Shown: positions 1 to 6,799, numbered from the stretch's first letter. The stretch is 64,000 nucleotides of DNA from Methylobacterium nodulans ORS 2060 (GCF_000022085.1 NC_011894.1:6570501-6634500), one strand, 5' to 3'. Notes: a model not told the origin generated them from the letters alone. Numbers and translations: made by a program.

Positions 1-61
1 AGCTCTGCGCCCGCTTCTTGGCGGCTTCCTTCAGGGTGGTGAGGTCCGGACCGAGGATCAT
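1..61 (-). CDS. Phage protein of unknown function, N-terminus only
   Basis: An ATG at 61-59 overlaps the TGA of the upstream phage gene in an ATGA arrangement. Twenty codons are visible (it begins MILGPDLTTLKEAAKKRA) before the window edge. The gene belongs to the prophage tail-end transcription unit. No function can be assigned from this short piece. Confidence 0.5.
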   Translation of the reverse strand, partial: MILGPDLTTLKEAAKKRAQS

Positions 62-501
62 GCCGTCACCTCCAGCGTGATCGCCGCGCGCCGGGCGGGG
101 AACGGCTCGATGGTCAGCGTGTACGTGCCGGGGATCGAGAAGCCGATCGCCAGATCCCCGCCCGGGTGCTCGATGCTCCCGTTGTAGGGGCCGGCGAAGC
201 GGACCGGGCCGGCCGGCACGGCGGGGATCGTCACCTCCTCGCCGGCGGCGGCCGTGAGGCTCGCCGGCAGCTCCAGCACCGGGCGCTCGCGCAGCTCGGG
301 CGCGTCGCCGGACAGGTCAACGTAATGCGTCGCCTGCTGGCCCTCGCCGGGCAGCATTCGGTGGCCCTGCAGCCGGGCGATCTGGAGCACGCCGCCGGCC
401 ATGCGACCATGGACGGTAAGACGTCCGGTGTCGTCGTAGGCCACGTAGGAGACCTGCTCCACGAGGGCCGGGTGGGCGGCGTCCTCCACGCCAGCGCTCA
501 T
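58..501 (-). CDS. Hypothetical phage protein downstream of the tail gene
   Basis: This 147-residue protein has no recognised family. It starts by ATGA overlap with the stop of the tail-protein remnant at 498-500 and ends by ATGA overlap with the next gene, which indicates tight translational coupling. There is no signal peptide or membrane segment. The C-terminal half alternates Pro, Gly and beta-prone residues (for example GTYTLTIEPF near residue 126), which suggests a small beta-sandwich virion-associated or tail-assembly protein. That structural reading is inference. The family is unknown to me. Confidence 0.7.
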   Translation of the reverse strand: MSAGVEDAAHPALVEQVSYVAYDDTGRLTVHGRMAGGVLQIARLQGHRMLPGEGQQATHYVDLSGDAPELRERPVLELPASLTAAAGEEVTIPAVPAGPVRFAGPYNGSIEHPGGDLAIGFSIPGTYTLTIEPFPARRAAITLEVTA

Positions 502-1660
502 CGCGACAACTCCGTAACCTTGAGGAATGTGGTGCCACTAGCCCTGGCGGCATTGCTGTTGACCAGACGATACCAGTAGACGCCGGGATTTGCGACGGTA
601 TCGACCGTCACGTAGCAGGTCGGTCCCATGTAGACCAAGTTATTGGTACTGTTTATGTGGTAGGCGCAGTTGCCCGCCAGGATATGAGGCCCGTCGCTCC
701 GGTAGACGTCGAGCGCACCGATAGCGGTCCCGAGAGAATAGCCGTTTCCGCCCGTGCCGGAAAAATACATGCCGATCTCGACACGAGTGTTGGGTTGTCT
801 GATGTTGATCCAGCAGTAAATGTCGTCGCCGGTACCAGTCTGTCCCCACACCGTCTGCGAGATGGCGTTGTTGTTGACCTGCAAGTTATCGACAACCAAG
901 TTGCCGATCTGCGCCGAGTAGGAGATGAGCTGCCCGGTCGACAGCTCGCTGGCGGTGATGGAGTTGGCGACGAGCTTGTCCGCCGAGATCGAGCGCGCCC
1001 AGATGCCGCCGCCGTTGAGGCCGGTGCCGTTGATGATCAGGTTGCCGGCGGCATCCCACATCGCGAGGCCCCAGCCGCCGCCGGAAAGATCCTCGATGTA
1101 GCCGACCGCCACGCGCAGCACGCCATTGCTATCGCGCGAGAACATCCGGCCCCAGCCGGCCTCCGGGCGGGCCTGGAGCACGAAGTAGTCGGAGCCCACG
1201 CGGATGTCGGCCGACGACAGCATGCCCGCGCCGATCTTGTCGGCGGTGACCTGCGCGGCGCCGATGTGGCTGGCCTGGATCTGCCCGGCCGCGATGTGGC
1301 TGGCCTGGATCGCGTTGGCGGCGATCTGGTTGGCGGTGATGGTGCCGGTGTTGATCCGGGTGCCGTCGATGATCGTGCCGCCATAGACGGGGTTGAGGCC
1401 GGCATACCCGTCATACGAGCACATCAGGACGGTGTTCGTATTGGCGAAGATGTCCGGCCAGTTGTTTGCGGCAGCATAGAGCACGCTGGGGGTCGTCTTG
1501 TCCCACCAGACGTAGACATAGGCGCCGCCTCCTCCAAAGCTGCCGGCCGGCACGAGGCTCGACACGATGTTGCCGGCATCATCGATCCACAGGACGTAGC
1601 CTGCGGTCCATGAGAGGACGCGGGTGTTCTTATCGACCGAGAAATCGAGGTTGACCGTGC
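498..1660 (-). pseudogene. C-terminal fragment of phage tail tip / host-specificity protein
   Basis: The frame from about TVNLDFSVD (1658) to the stop at 498 encodes about 387 residues typical of the C-terminus of J-like host-specificity or tail-fibre proteins. It has a central run of short repeats (IAANAIQASHIAAGQIQASH and ADKI motifs, roughly 1210-1370 on the genome) expected to form a trimeric helical stalk, followed by a Gly/Asn/Tyr-rich beta region. The N-terminal two thirds expected for J are missing. The open frame continues upstream only because it runs through unrelated fragments in other frames, so this is the distal end of a deleted gene. The C-terminus itself looks intact and coupled to the next gene. 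Confidence 0.7.
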
Positions 1661-1663
1661 GGA

Positions 1664-1752
1664 TGGTCGACCGGCCAGACCACGGTGAGCACGAACAGGC
1701 CGGCGTGGGTCCGATCGCTGTCGAACGGCAGCCCGTCGAGGGCGGCGGTGTT
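1664..1752 (-). pseudogene. Short phage gene fragment, possibly tail completion protein
   Basis: In the frame that ends at 1630 there is a protein-like stretch (ALDGLPFDSDRTHAGLFVL and following residues) that belongs to neither the head-morphogenesis frame on its right nor the tail frame on its left. The DRTHAG-x-VLTVVW pattern reminds me of phage tail terminator proteins, but the piece is only about 30 residues. It is best read as a sliver left between two deletion junctions, near 1755 and 1662. Confidence 0.35.
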
Positions 1753-1762
1753 CGGGTGAGCG

Positions 1763-1982
1763 CCGCCGGATCGAGGCGGGCGAGCTGGTCGGCGTAGCGG
1801 CGCGCCCACTCCTCTTGGTGGGCGGTGAGCCCGATGGTGCCGCCCTCGCGCCGGCCGGTGGCGGGGTTGATCCGGCCGACCAGATCGAGCGCCACGTCCC
1901 GCGGGTTGCGCCCCGCCACCATGCCGGCGGTGAGCGCCGCGCGGATCATGGTGCGCTGGTCGTCCACGATCTCGGTCACTTT
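1763..1982 (-). pseudogene. Fragment of phage head-morphogenesis (Mu gpF / SPP1 gp7-like) protein
   Basis: About 73 residues (KVTEIVDDQRTMIRAALTAG onward, including GRNPRDVALDLVGRINPATG and LTAHQEEWARRYADQL) match the helical region typical of phage head-morphogenesis proteins. There is no start or stop of its own. It is spliced to the capsid N-terminus at about 1983-1992 and to another phage fragment at about 1755. In intact phages this gene lies beside the portal gene, so its position here shows that intervening DNA was deleted. Confidence 0.6.
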
Positions 1983-1992
1983 TCGCGAGGAA

Positions 1993-2148
1993 TGGGGTCC
2001 AGTCGGGGACGTTGGTGTCCACCGGGACGAGCCGCGGGTAACGGATCTCGGGGTACTGCGTCCGGTAGACCGTGGGCTCGATGAACGACTGCTGGCTGAC
2101 CAGGAAGGCCAGAGCACGCGGCGCATCGATCAGGAACTGGCCTCGCAT
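1993..2148 (-). pseudogene. N-terminal fragment of phage major capsid protein
   Basis: The ATG at 2148 has a good ribosome-binding site (AAAGGAG about ten bases upstream). It starts MRGQFLIDAP and continues through FIEPTVYRTQYPEIRYPRL to DTNVPDWTP, about 52 residues. This resembles the N-terminus of capsid proteins of the DUF2184 type, and it follows the cement-protein gene as a capsid gene should. The capsid sequence stops abruptly near 1992, where a head-morphogenesis fragment in another frame begins. More than 250 residues of capsid are therefore missing and the prophage cannot build heads. Confidence 0.65.
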
Positions 2149-2208
2149 GGTCAGTTTCTCCTTTCGATTCACTTCGATTGTGGGTGGGGAGATCCGTCTC
2201 GCGCCGGA

Positions 2209-2652
2209 TCAGGGAAGATTGAGCGTCAGCTTGACGAGCTGGCCGTCTGCGGCGCTGCTGTCGAACACGGCCGGGATCGCGGTGCCGTCCGCCGCGGTGG
2301 CGGTGAACCTGCCCGCGCCGGTGAGGAAGGCGGCCGCGCCCGCCGTGATGGCGCCGGTGGCCCGCACCCAGACCGTGCCGCGCTGCATGACCGACACCGT
2401 GTCGCCCTTCGGGTGCAGGTCGCCCGCGGCGTTCACCGTGGGGAAGTGGTCGACCACCGTGACGCCGCGGAACACCGTGCCGGTGGCCGCGATGGCGTGG
2501 TCCGAGCCACCCTGGAAGACCGGGCGGCCGAAGCCGATCCCGTCGTCCGACGCGATGACCCGGGAGAGGATCCCGCCCGGCTCCATGGCGGCGATCTGGC
2601 CCTCGAAGGCCGGGGCCATCCCGCCCGCATACGTGGTCTGAACCGGAGGCAT
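2209..2652 (-). CDS. Phage structural cement (capsid decoration) protein, Gp24-like
   Basis: This 147-residue protein starts at ATG 2652 with AGGAG about ten bases upstream. The sequence has the look of small virion cement proteins of podophage and siphophage capsids: an N-terminal QTTYAGGMAPAFEGQIA segment with a removable-looking leader, Gly-rich turns and alternating beta segments (TVFRGVTVVDHF, GTVWVRATGAITAGAAAF), with no membrane segment. It lies directly before the capsid start at 2148 and after the protease/scaffold, which is the usual capsid-module order. The gene appears full length. Assignment rests on pattern and context. Confidence 0.7.
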   Translation of the reverse strand: MPPVQTTYAGGMAPAFEGQIAAMEPGGILSRVIASDDGIGFGRPVFQGGSDHAIAATGTVFRGVTVVDHFPTVNAAGDLHPKGDTVSVMQRGTVWVRATGAITAGAAAFLTGAGRFTATAADGTAIPAVFDSSAADGQLVKLTLNLP

Positions 2653-2694
2653 GTGACTATGCTCCTATTCTAGTTCTGCCGAGTCATGCTTGGG

Positions 2695-3927
2695 TCATTG
2701 CACTGCGCGGCCGGTCGGCGACTTCCAGGCACTGGTGAGATAGTCGACGTTCGCCGCATAGGCGTCCGCGATGGCGGTCCGGCCGCTGGTCGGCGTCACG
2801 CCATCCGCGATGGTGCGGGCGAGGGGATCCGCCGGCTTGTGGTCCTTGGCGATCGCCAGGAAGGCGCCCTCAACCACGCCGTCCGTGAGATCCTTGGCAC
2901 TGTCGCCCAGACGGGCGGTCACCACCTCGCGGCGGATCTGGGCGTCGGTCTTGCCGGCGTCGGTGAAGGTCGCGCCGATGACGGTCTTGGCGACATCGAT
3001 CACCGCCGCGCGGGCGGCCACGGCGGCCGCCAGCTTGTCCGGGGTGAGGGCCGAGTCCTCGACCTGCTTCTTGAGGACCGCGATCTCGCCGTCCTTGGTG
3101 TCGAGTGCCTTGCGCGCGTCCGCGAGCTCGGCGTCTTTGGCCTTGATTGCCGTGGCGTGGGCCTCAGCCGCGGCCTTGGCATCGGCGGTGAGCTGCAGGT
3201 TGTCGGCCGTCAGCTGGCCGATCTGCTTCTGCAGGCCGGACACCGCGACCACCGCAGCATCGCTCATCTCGACGGTGTGGCCGTCGATGGTCATCGTCTT
3301 CAGGACGGGGGGCATGGGGATGGCTTCCCTCTGCTGTTGCTGGTCGGAGAGCACCCGCATGGTCTTCGCCTCGGCGGGGTGCTGGTCGCCGATGCGGCAC
3401 TCGGGGCCGGCTCGCCCGCGATCCACGATCGCGACGTGATCGACCACGATGTTGGTCTGGCGGGCGTCGTAAGCGCGCCCATCCGGGGTAGTGCCGGGGG
3501 TCCAGTCGAGGTCGCACTGGTACCCGACCGACAGCTCACGCTTGCCGTCCTTGACCGCCTCGATCGCGGTCTGATCAGCCAGCAGCATGGGGATGCGCAC
3601 GAATTCGCCGTCGCGCAGCACCTCCTCGCCCACGTGCCCGCGCGCCACATCGCGCCAGGTGGTCGGGGTGACGGGGGAGGGCGGGTGATCGAGGGTGACG
3701 GGCTTGTGGCCGAAGGTGCGCAGGCTATCGGCCCGGAACACCTCGTCGGCGTCGCGGTAGACCCGGACGACCGGCATCTCAGGCTTGCCCACCTCGGCGC
3801 CGAGGTAGTCCTGCACGTTGCCGCCCCGGGCAGCCTTGGCCTGGAGGACGAGCGCGCCGTTGCGCATCTCGCGTGCGTTCGCGATCTCGGCGGCCTCGCC
3901 GAGCGACAGCTGATCGAAGAACTGCAT
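2695..3927 (-). CDS. Phage prohead protease-scaffold (DUF2213)
   Basis: I chose the ATG at 3927 (MQFFDQLSLGEAAEIANARE, with AGAGG upstream), giving 410 residues; the open frame continues to 4248 but that part belongs to another gene. Residues 1-190 look like the DUF2213 prohead protease, with RVYRDADEVF, the conserved HPPSPVTP segment and a VGYQCDLDW beta region around residues 70-170. Residues about 230-310 form a Lys/Ala/Asp-rich coiled coil expected of a scaffold, and the C-terminus contains a helical capsid-binding-like tail. The fusion would guide head assembly and then digest the scaffold. The gene is intact, but its capsid partner is truncated. Confidence 0.8.
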   Translation of the reverse strand: MQFFDQLSLGEAAEIANAREMRNGALVLQAKAARGGNVQDYLGAEVGKPEMPVVRVYRDADEVFRADSLRTFGHKPVTLDHPPSPVTPTTWRDVARGHVGEEVLRDGEFVRIPMLLADQTAIEAVKDGKRELSVGYQCDLDWTPGTTPDGRAYDARQTNIVVDHVAIVDRGRAGPECRIGDQHPAEAKTMRVLSDQQQQREAIPMPPVLKTMTIDGHTVEMSDAAVVAVSGLQKQIGQLTADNLQLTADAKAAAEAHATAIKAKDAELADARKALDTKDGEIAVLKKQVEDSALTPDKLAAAVAARAAVIDVAKTVIGATFTDAGKTDAQIRREVVTARLGDSAKDLTDGVVEGAFLAIAKDHKPADPLARTIADGVTPTSGRTAIADAYAANVDYLTSAWKSPTGRAVQ

Positions 3928-3980
3928 GGAAACCTCTGCTGCCGGCCGCCCGCGGCGGCCCGATTGAAGCCGACGAGGCG

Positions 3981-4248
3981 CTATGCCCCGCGCCAGTGGG
4001 GGTGCTTGCGGGTGATCCGGACGCGGCCGCCCCGGGTCTCGGACAGGAAGTGGCCGGGGCGCCGCGGATTGGGCCGCAAATAGCCGTCGGCGTCCTCGGC
4101 CGGGATCACCACCTCGCCGGCGAGGTCGTCGGTCGTGATCACGCGGTCGAGCCGCTCGCCCTCGAGCGTCACGATGAAGGTGATCCCGCGGTCGCGCGCC
4201 TCGGAAGGCGCGGAAGCCGGGATCGCGCTCGTCCGACGAGACCCGCAT
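3981..4248 (-). pseudogene. Small phage protein with apparent frameshift
   Basis: The natural start appears to be ATG 4248 (MRVSSDERDPGFRAF), overlapping the TGA of the upstream membrane miniprotein. The recognisable remainder (ARDRGITFIVTLEGERLDRV, then GEVVIPAEDADGYL, ending KHPHWRGA) is in a different frame that runs to the stop at 3981. The switch is near 4200-4206, consistent with loss or gain of a base or two in a CGAGGCGCG run. Read through, it gives a protein of about 88 residues found in front of DUF2213 genes. A GTG at 4172 could start a 63-residue product, but I judge the gene broken. Confidence 0.5.
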
Positions 4249-4376
4249 CAGCCCTGCCCCATGGCAAGCAGGCCGACGAGCCAGCCGAACCCGACGAGGC
4301 AGCCGGCTGCCGCGAGCCCGATCAGGATGTCACGCAGGGCCCGGCCGTAGCCGGTACCGCCGACGAAGCCGGACAT
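4248..4376 (-). CDS. 42-residue membrane miniprotein
   Basis: The ORF starts MSGFVGGTGYGRALRDIL and contains one hydrophobic helix (residues about 17-39: IGLAAAGCLVGFGWLVGLLA). Its ATG at 4376 overlaps the stop of the 29-residue ORF upstream (TGATG), and its own TGA overlaps the next ATG at 4248. The unbroken stop/start chain supports translation. It is a single-pass membrane peptide in the phage late cluster. Holin, spanin-like or superinfection roles are possible but not shown. Confidence 0.55.
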   Translation of the reverse strand: MSGFVGGTGYGRALRDILIGLAAAGCLVGFGWLVGLLAMGQG

Positions 4377-4465
4377 CAGCAATCCCATCCGGTGAGAAGC
4401 ATCACGAAGCTGGCGGCCACGAGCGCGGCGATGGCCAGCCAGAACAGCGGATCAGTGCCGATCAT
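4376..4465 (-). CDS. 29-residue membrane miniprotein
   Basis: ATG 4465 begins MIGTDPLFWLAIAALVAASF, and the product is almost entirely one transmembrane helix ending LLTGWDC. It is linked to the upstream 31-residue ORF by an ATGA overlap and to the downstream ORF by TGATG. The evidence that it is a gene is the coupled arrangement and clean hydrophobic profile. No function is known. Confidence 0.5.
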   Translation of the reverse strand: MIGTDPLFWLAIAALVAASFVMLLTGWDC

Positions 4466-4557
4466 CGCCAGAACAGCACCAGAACGCCCAGGAATAGGAC
4501 CGCACCGGCGTAGAAGGTCAGCCGGTCCGAGGGGGTGATCTCGCGATTGTCCGGCAT
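4462..4557 (-). CDS. 31-residue membrane miniprotein
   Basis: The likely start is ATG 4557 (MPDNREITPSDRLTFYAG), giving a short hydrophilic N-terminus followed by one helix (FYAGAVLFLGVLVLFW) and a terminal Arg. It ends by ATGA overlap with the 29-residue ORF. An upstream in-frame start at 4662 would overlap the 37-residue ORF completely and is rejected. No function is known. Confidence 0.5.
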   Translation of the reverse strand: MPDNREITPSDRLTFYAGAVLFLGVLVLFWR

Positions 4558-4561
4558 GGGA

Positions 4562-4675
4562 TCAGGAGGGCCAGACGGCGCCGACGATCGCAACGGCGCC
4601 GAGGGCCAAGACCGCCAGCGCGACGGCGCCGAGCACCGTCGCGGCCTCGGGGCCGGAGCCATTGCGCCACGGCAT
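4562..4675 (-). CDS. 37-residue membrane miniprotein
   Basis: ATG 4675 starts MPWRNGSGPEAATVLGAV, followed by a single Ala/Val/Leu-rich transmembrane helix and a short WPS end. The start lies inside the TGA of the DUF3309 gene (TGATG), and the next start at 4557 follows after four bases. It belongs to the same coupled miniprotein run. No function is known. Confidence 0.5.
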   Translation of the reverse strand: MPWRNGSGPEAATVLGAVALAVLALGAVAIVGAVWPS

Positions 4676-4833
4676 CAGATGTGACCCAGCAGAACCAGGA
4701 TGATGACGACGACGAGCAGCAGGCCGATCAGTCCGCCCGGCACGAAGCCCCAGCTCGCGTTATAGGGCAGGCCGAGCGGCAGGGCGCCGAGCAGCGCCAG
4801 GATCAGGATGACGATCAGGATGGTGCCGAGCAT
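4675..4833 (-). CDS. DUF3309 family small membrane protein
   Basis: This 52-residue protein, starting MLGTILIVILILALLGALPL, contains two hydrophobic helices joined by a LPYNASWGFVPGGL turn. The pattern MLGTIL-(hydrophobic)-LPxxxxSWGxxPGGxxGL is characteristic of DUF3309, which is common on proteobacterial chromosomes; its occurrence within a phage operon is less usual. The ribosome-binding site GAGGAGG lies about seven bases upstream and overlaps the end of the acb2-like gene. It heads the run of coupled miniproteins. The biochemical role of DUF3309 is unknown. Confidence 0.75.
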   Translation of the reverse strand: MLGTILIVILILALLGALPLGLPYNASWGFVPGGLIGLLLVVVIILVLLGHI

Positions 4834-4846
4834 GTGCGCCTCCTCA

Positions 4847-5101
4847 TCAGGTCGTCACGGCGCGAACCGCCCGCATCACCGCGTCCTCGACGTGGGTCCG
4901 GGTCAGCTCAAGGTCGCGGTCATCGAGCTTCTCGACGCTCGGCGGCACTTCGGCGATCTCGTGGATCAGCTGGATGAAGGTCGCGCCGGCGTCCTTGATC
5001 CGGGTCACGAGGGCCTTCTCGTCCTCGGTCAGGAGCCGGGACTGGTGGCGCACGCCATTGTTCGCGGTGCGCTTGTCCGACGTGCTCTCGACGGTGGCCA
5101 T
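4847..5101 (-). CDS. Acb2/Tad1-hairpin-like protein, candidate cyclic-nucleotide sponge
   Basis: I start this 84-residue protein at ATG 5101, which has AGGAG six bases upstream. Residues about 20-84 fit the Acb2/Tad1 hairpin domain: an N-terminal LLTEDEKALVTRIKDAG helix, a second helix (FIQLIHEIA), then the signature DDRDLELTRTHVEDAVMRAV, where R-x-L-x-(L/I)-x-R-T-H/K-(L/V)-(E/Q)-x-x-(V/F)-M is conserved as I recall it. Acb2 proteins bind CBASS cyclic oligonucleotides and block effector activation. The gene lies in the same run as a portal remnant carrying an Acb1-type domain. The ORF is intact with a good start. Function is by family resemblance only. Confidence 0.7.
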   Translation of the reverse strand: MATVESTSDKRTANNGVRHQSRLLTEDEKALVTRIKDAGATFIQLIHEIAEVPPSVEKLDDRDLELTRTHVEDAVMRAVRAVTT

Positions 5102-5217
5102 GGGGGTCTCCTGATAGCGGCACGGGCCGAGCCCGCAGATCGTGCAGTGGCGCGGGGCGGGGAGGCCGGAAAGCGCGCTCCGGCGGCTGCAAGCGGGCTG
5201 GACCACAAGGCCCTCCG

Positions 5218-5307
5218 TCAGTCGTGCCAGGGGAGTTCGGGGGCCCGCTCGATCAGGCAGAGCACGATGGCAGCCGAGGCGAGCCAGACAATGCCGAGCC
5301 AGATCAC
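5218..5307 (-). CDS. 29-residue membrane miniprotein (GTG start)
   Basis: GTG 5307 is preceded by a strong GGAGGTGA site that overlaps the end of the previous gene. The product is one transmembrane helix (IWLGIVWLASAAIVLCLIE) with an acidic/His tail ending LPWHD. Its position between the 79-residue membrane protein and the acb2-like gene suggests the same transcript. No family is recognised. Confidence 0.5.
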   Translation of the reverse strand: MIWLGIVWLASAAIVLCLIERAPELPWHD

Positions 5308-5310
5308 CGC

Positions 5311-5550
5311 TCACCTCCGGTCGGGATCGGGGCCCAGCGGGTCGGCGCCGCCGATGGCGAGCGGGATCCCGTTGTCCTCGAAGATCCGCATCGCGCGCTC
5401 ATCGTCGTACGCGAGCATGGCGCGCTGGACGTGGGGCAGGGACTGATTGAAGGCGCCGTCCCAGATGCCGTGTCGGTAGCGCATCTGGCCGACCCAGATC
5501 AGGACGACGACGCTGATCAGGTAGGCGCCGAGCCAGACCGACTCGTTCAC
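5311..5550 (-). CDS. Phage single-pass membrane protein, 79 residues
   Basis: GTG 5550 overlaps the TGA of the portal remnant (GTGA), so translation is probably coupled. Residues 5-21 form a transmembrane helix (VWLGAYLISVVVLIWVG), followed by a soluble tail containing HVQRAMLAYDDERAMRIFED and a Pro/Asp-rich end. It is downstream of the Acb1-like domain and upstream of the acb2-like gene. I do not recognise the family. The in-frame extension to 5745 is a shadow of the portal gene and was rejected. Confidence 0.6.
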   Translation of the reverse strand: MNESVWLGAYLISVVVLIWVGQMRYRHGIWDGAFNQSLPHVQRAMLAYDDERAMRIFEDNGIPLAIGGADPLGPDPDRR

Positions 5551-6500
5551 TCGGCGGCCTCGAACTTCGCCCGCCAGTTCTCGTCCACCGGCTCGAAGAT
5601 CTCGGGGCCGAAGACGAGCGGGCCGTTGTAGGGCTGGACCCTGGATAGATTGATATCGCCTGCATTCCACGAGAAGGTGACGTGGGGCTGGTATTCCGGA
5701 TGATCCCAGGACGCGCCCGCGTCGATGATCTCCTGCCAGCGCCACCGGAGGTCGGAGGAGGCGAACAGCAGGACCACCGCCTCGCCGAAGCGCTCGACCA
5801 TCCGCGGGCCGCCAGCGTCGATCTTCAGCTGCTCGCCCTGCCAGGTCTGGCCGACCTTCATCCAGTCGAGGGGCTGACGGCTGTAGGCGAGGGTGACGTG
5901 CAGCTCGCGCGCCGGCATCAGGTCCGAAAACGCCTGGCTGCGCGCCCAGGCCAGCAGGTCGTCGCCGTTCACGAGCTTGCGGCTGACGTAGAGGGTGCGC
6001 GGGGTGGCGTCCGCGATCTGGCGGGCCGGGAAGGGCACCACAGTGCCGGTGAAGCCCTCGGCCGGCTGGCCGTCCGGCCCGAACTGGTCGGCCTGCGGAT
6101 CATCCTCGGTCAGCGGGGCATCGCCGTGCTCGGCATAGGCCGCGTCGATGCCCGGCAGCAGGCCGCTCTCGGTCACGAAGCCCTTGACGCCCCGGGCCAG
6201 GATCTCGTCGGGGATGACGGCGGCGTTCGCCAGCACATTGACCGCGTCCGCCACCGCCTTGAAGGCGTCGGCCTTCTCCTTCTGGGTCGGCTGGTAGAGC
6301 GGGCGCCAGTCGTACCAGACCTCGGCCGGGCGATCGCCGAGGGCGTGCCGGATCAGCAGCTCGTCGAGGCGGGCGATCGCCGGGGTCAGGACGACTTTTT
6401 GCTCGGCGGCGCAGCGGTCGTAGTAATTCCGAGTGTCGCTGTCACCGGTGGCGTTCATGCCCTGGGGCGACTGGCCCAGCAGCCGGGTGGCCGAAGACAC
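5547..6500 (-). CDS. Truncated phage portal (DUF1073) carrying an Acb1-type 2H phosphoesterase domain
   Basis: Residues 1-110 match the C-terminal part of DUF1073 portal proteins (LLGQSPQGMNATGDSD, NYYDR, then W-x-PLYQPTQKEKAD). About two thirds of the portal is missing upstream, where the sequence meets an integrase fragment at about 6500. After an acidic linker (about 120-160), residues 166-317 form a 2H phosphoesterase-like domain with two H-x-T motifs, H201-V-T203 in RELHVTLAY and H273-V-T275 in YQPHVTFSW, 72 residues apart. Acb1 enzymes, which cleave CBASS cyclic nucleotides, have two such motifs at similar spacing, and DUF1073 portals with Acb1-like C-termini are known. The catalytic domain looks complete. 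The start is a weak GTG, so expression is uncertain. Confidence 0.75.
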   Translation of the reverse strand: MSSATRLLGQSPQGMNATGDSDTRNYYDRCAAEQKVVLTPAIARLDELLIRHALGDRPAEVWYDWRPLYQPTQKEKADAFKAVADAVNVLANAAVIPDEILARGVKGFVTESGLLPGIDAAYAEHGDAPLTEDDPQADQFGPDGQPAEGFTGTVVPFPARQIADATPRTLYVSRKLVNGDDLLAWARSQAFSDLMPARELHVTLAYSRQPLDWMKVGQTWQGEQLKIDAGGPRMVERFGEAVVLLFASSDLRWRWQEIIDAGASWDHPEYQPHVTFSWNAGDINLSRVQPYNGPLVFGPEIFEPVDENWRAKFEAAE

Positions 6501-6799
6501 ATTTCTCGCTCGTGACCACCACCTACGGCGATCCGTTCTCCGCCAAGGGCTTCGGGAACAAGATGGCTGACGCGATCGCGGCCGCGGGTCTGCCGGATCG
6601 GTGCGTTACGCACGGGATTCGCAAGGCCGCGGCCCGGCGCCTTGCCGAGGCCGGATGCACGACGCACCAGGTGGCGTCGATCACCGGGCACAAGAGCCTC
6701 GCCGAGATCGAACGCTACACGCGCGAGGTCAACCAGAAGGCAACGGCGGGTGCCGCCATCCTCAAGATCGCGAGCCGGAAGCGGGCCGACGAGGAGTAG
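6500..6799 (+). pseudogene. Tyrosine recombinase/integrase, C-terminal fragment
   Basis: The frame (readable from about 6500; first start codon GTG 6512) encodes the catalytic C-terminus of a phage-type tyrosine integrase. TYGDPFSAKGFG is followed by THGIRKAAARRLAEAG (the H-x-x-R box), then ITGHKSLAEIERYTRE with the GHK/H box and the nucleophilic Tyr, and a basic tail. The N-terminal DNA-binding domain and first catalytic Arg are absent, so recombinase activity is not expected. It is head-on to the portal remnant. The junction near 6500 marks loss of the whole early/lysogeny region. Confidence 0.8.

Larger units (their letters stand above)
1..6799. mobile_element. Degraded tailed-phage prophage remnant
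   Basis: Late phage genes run on the minus strand from a portal remnant through protease/scaffold, cement and capsid remnant to tail genes, and a tyrosine recombinase C-terminus sits at the right edge on the plus strand. Portal, integrase, capsid, head-morphogenesis and tail genes are each truncated, and no terminase, lysis or repressor gene is seen, so the element cannot be an intact phage. The left end lies outside the window. I saw no tRNA or direct repeat that identifies an attachment site near 6800-7087. The host genes resume with pcm at 7088. Confidence 0.88.

Noticed and set aside
1630..2172. A 180-codon intact capsid-like protein
   Set aside because: Only its first part is capsid-like; after about 1992 the frame crosses fragments of other genes, so it is not one protein.
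5102..5217. N-terminal extension of the Acb2-like protein with CTICGLGPC
   Set aside because: It is in frame, but ATG 5101 has a well-spaced AGGAG, and the upstream stretch is not part of the Acb2 pattern.
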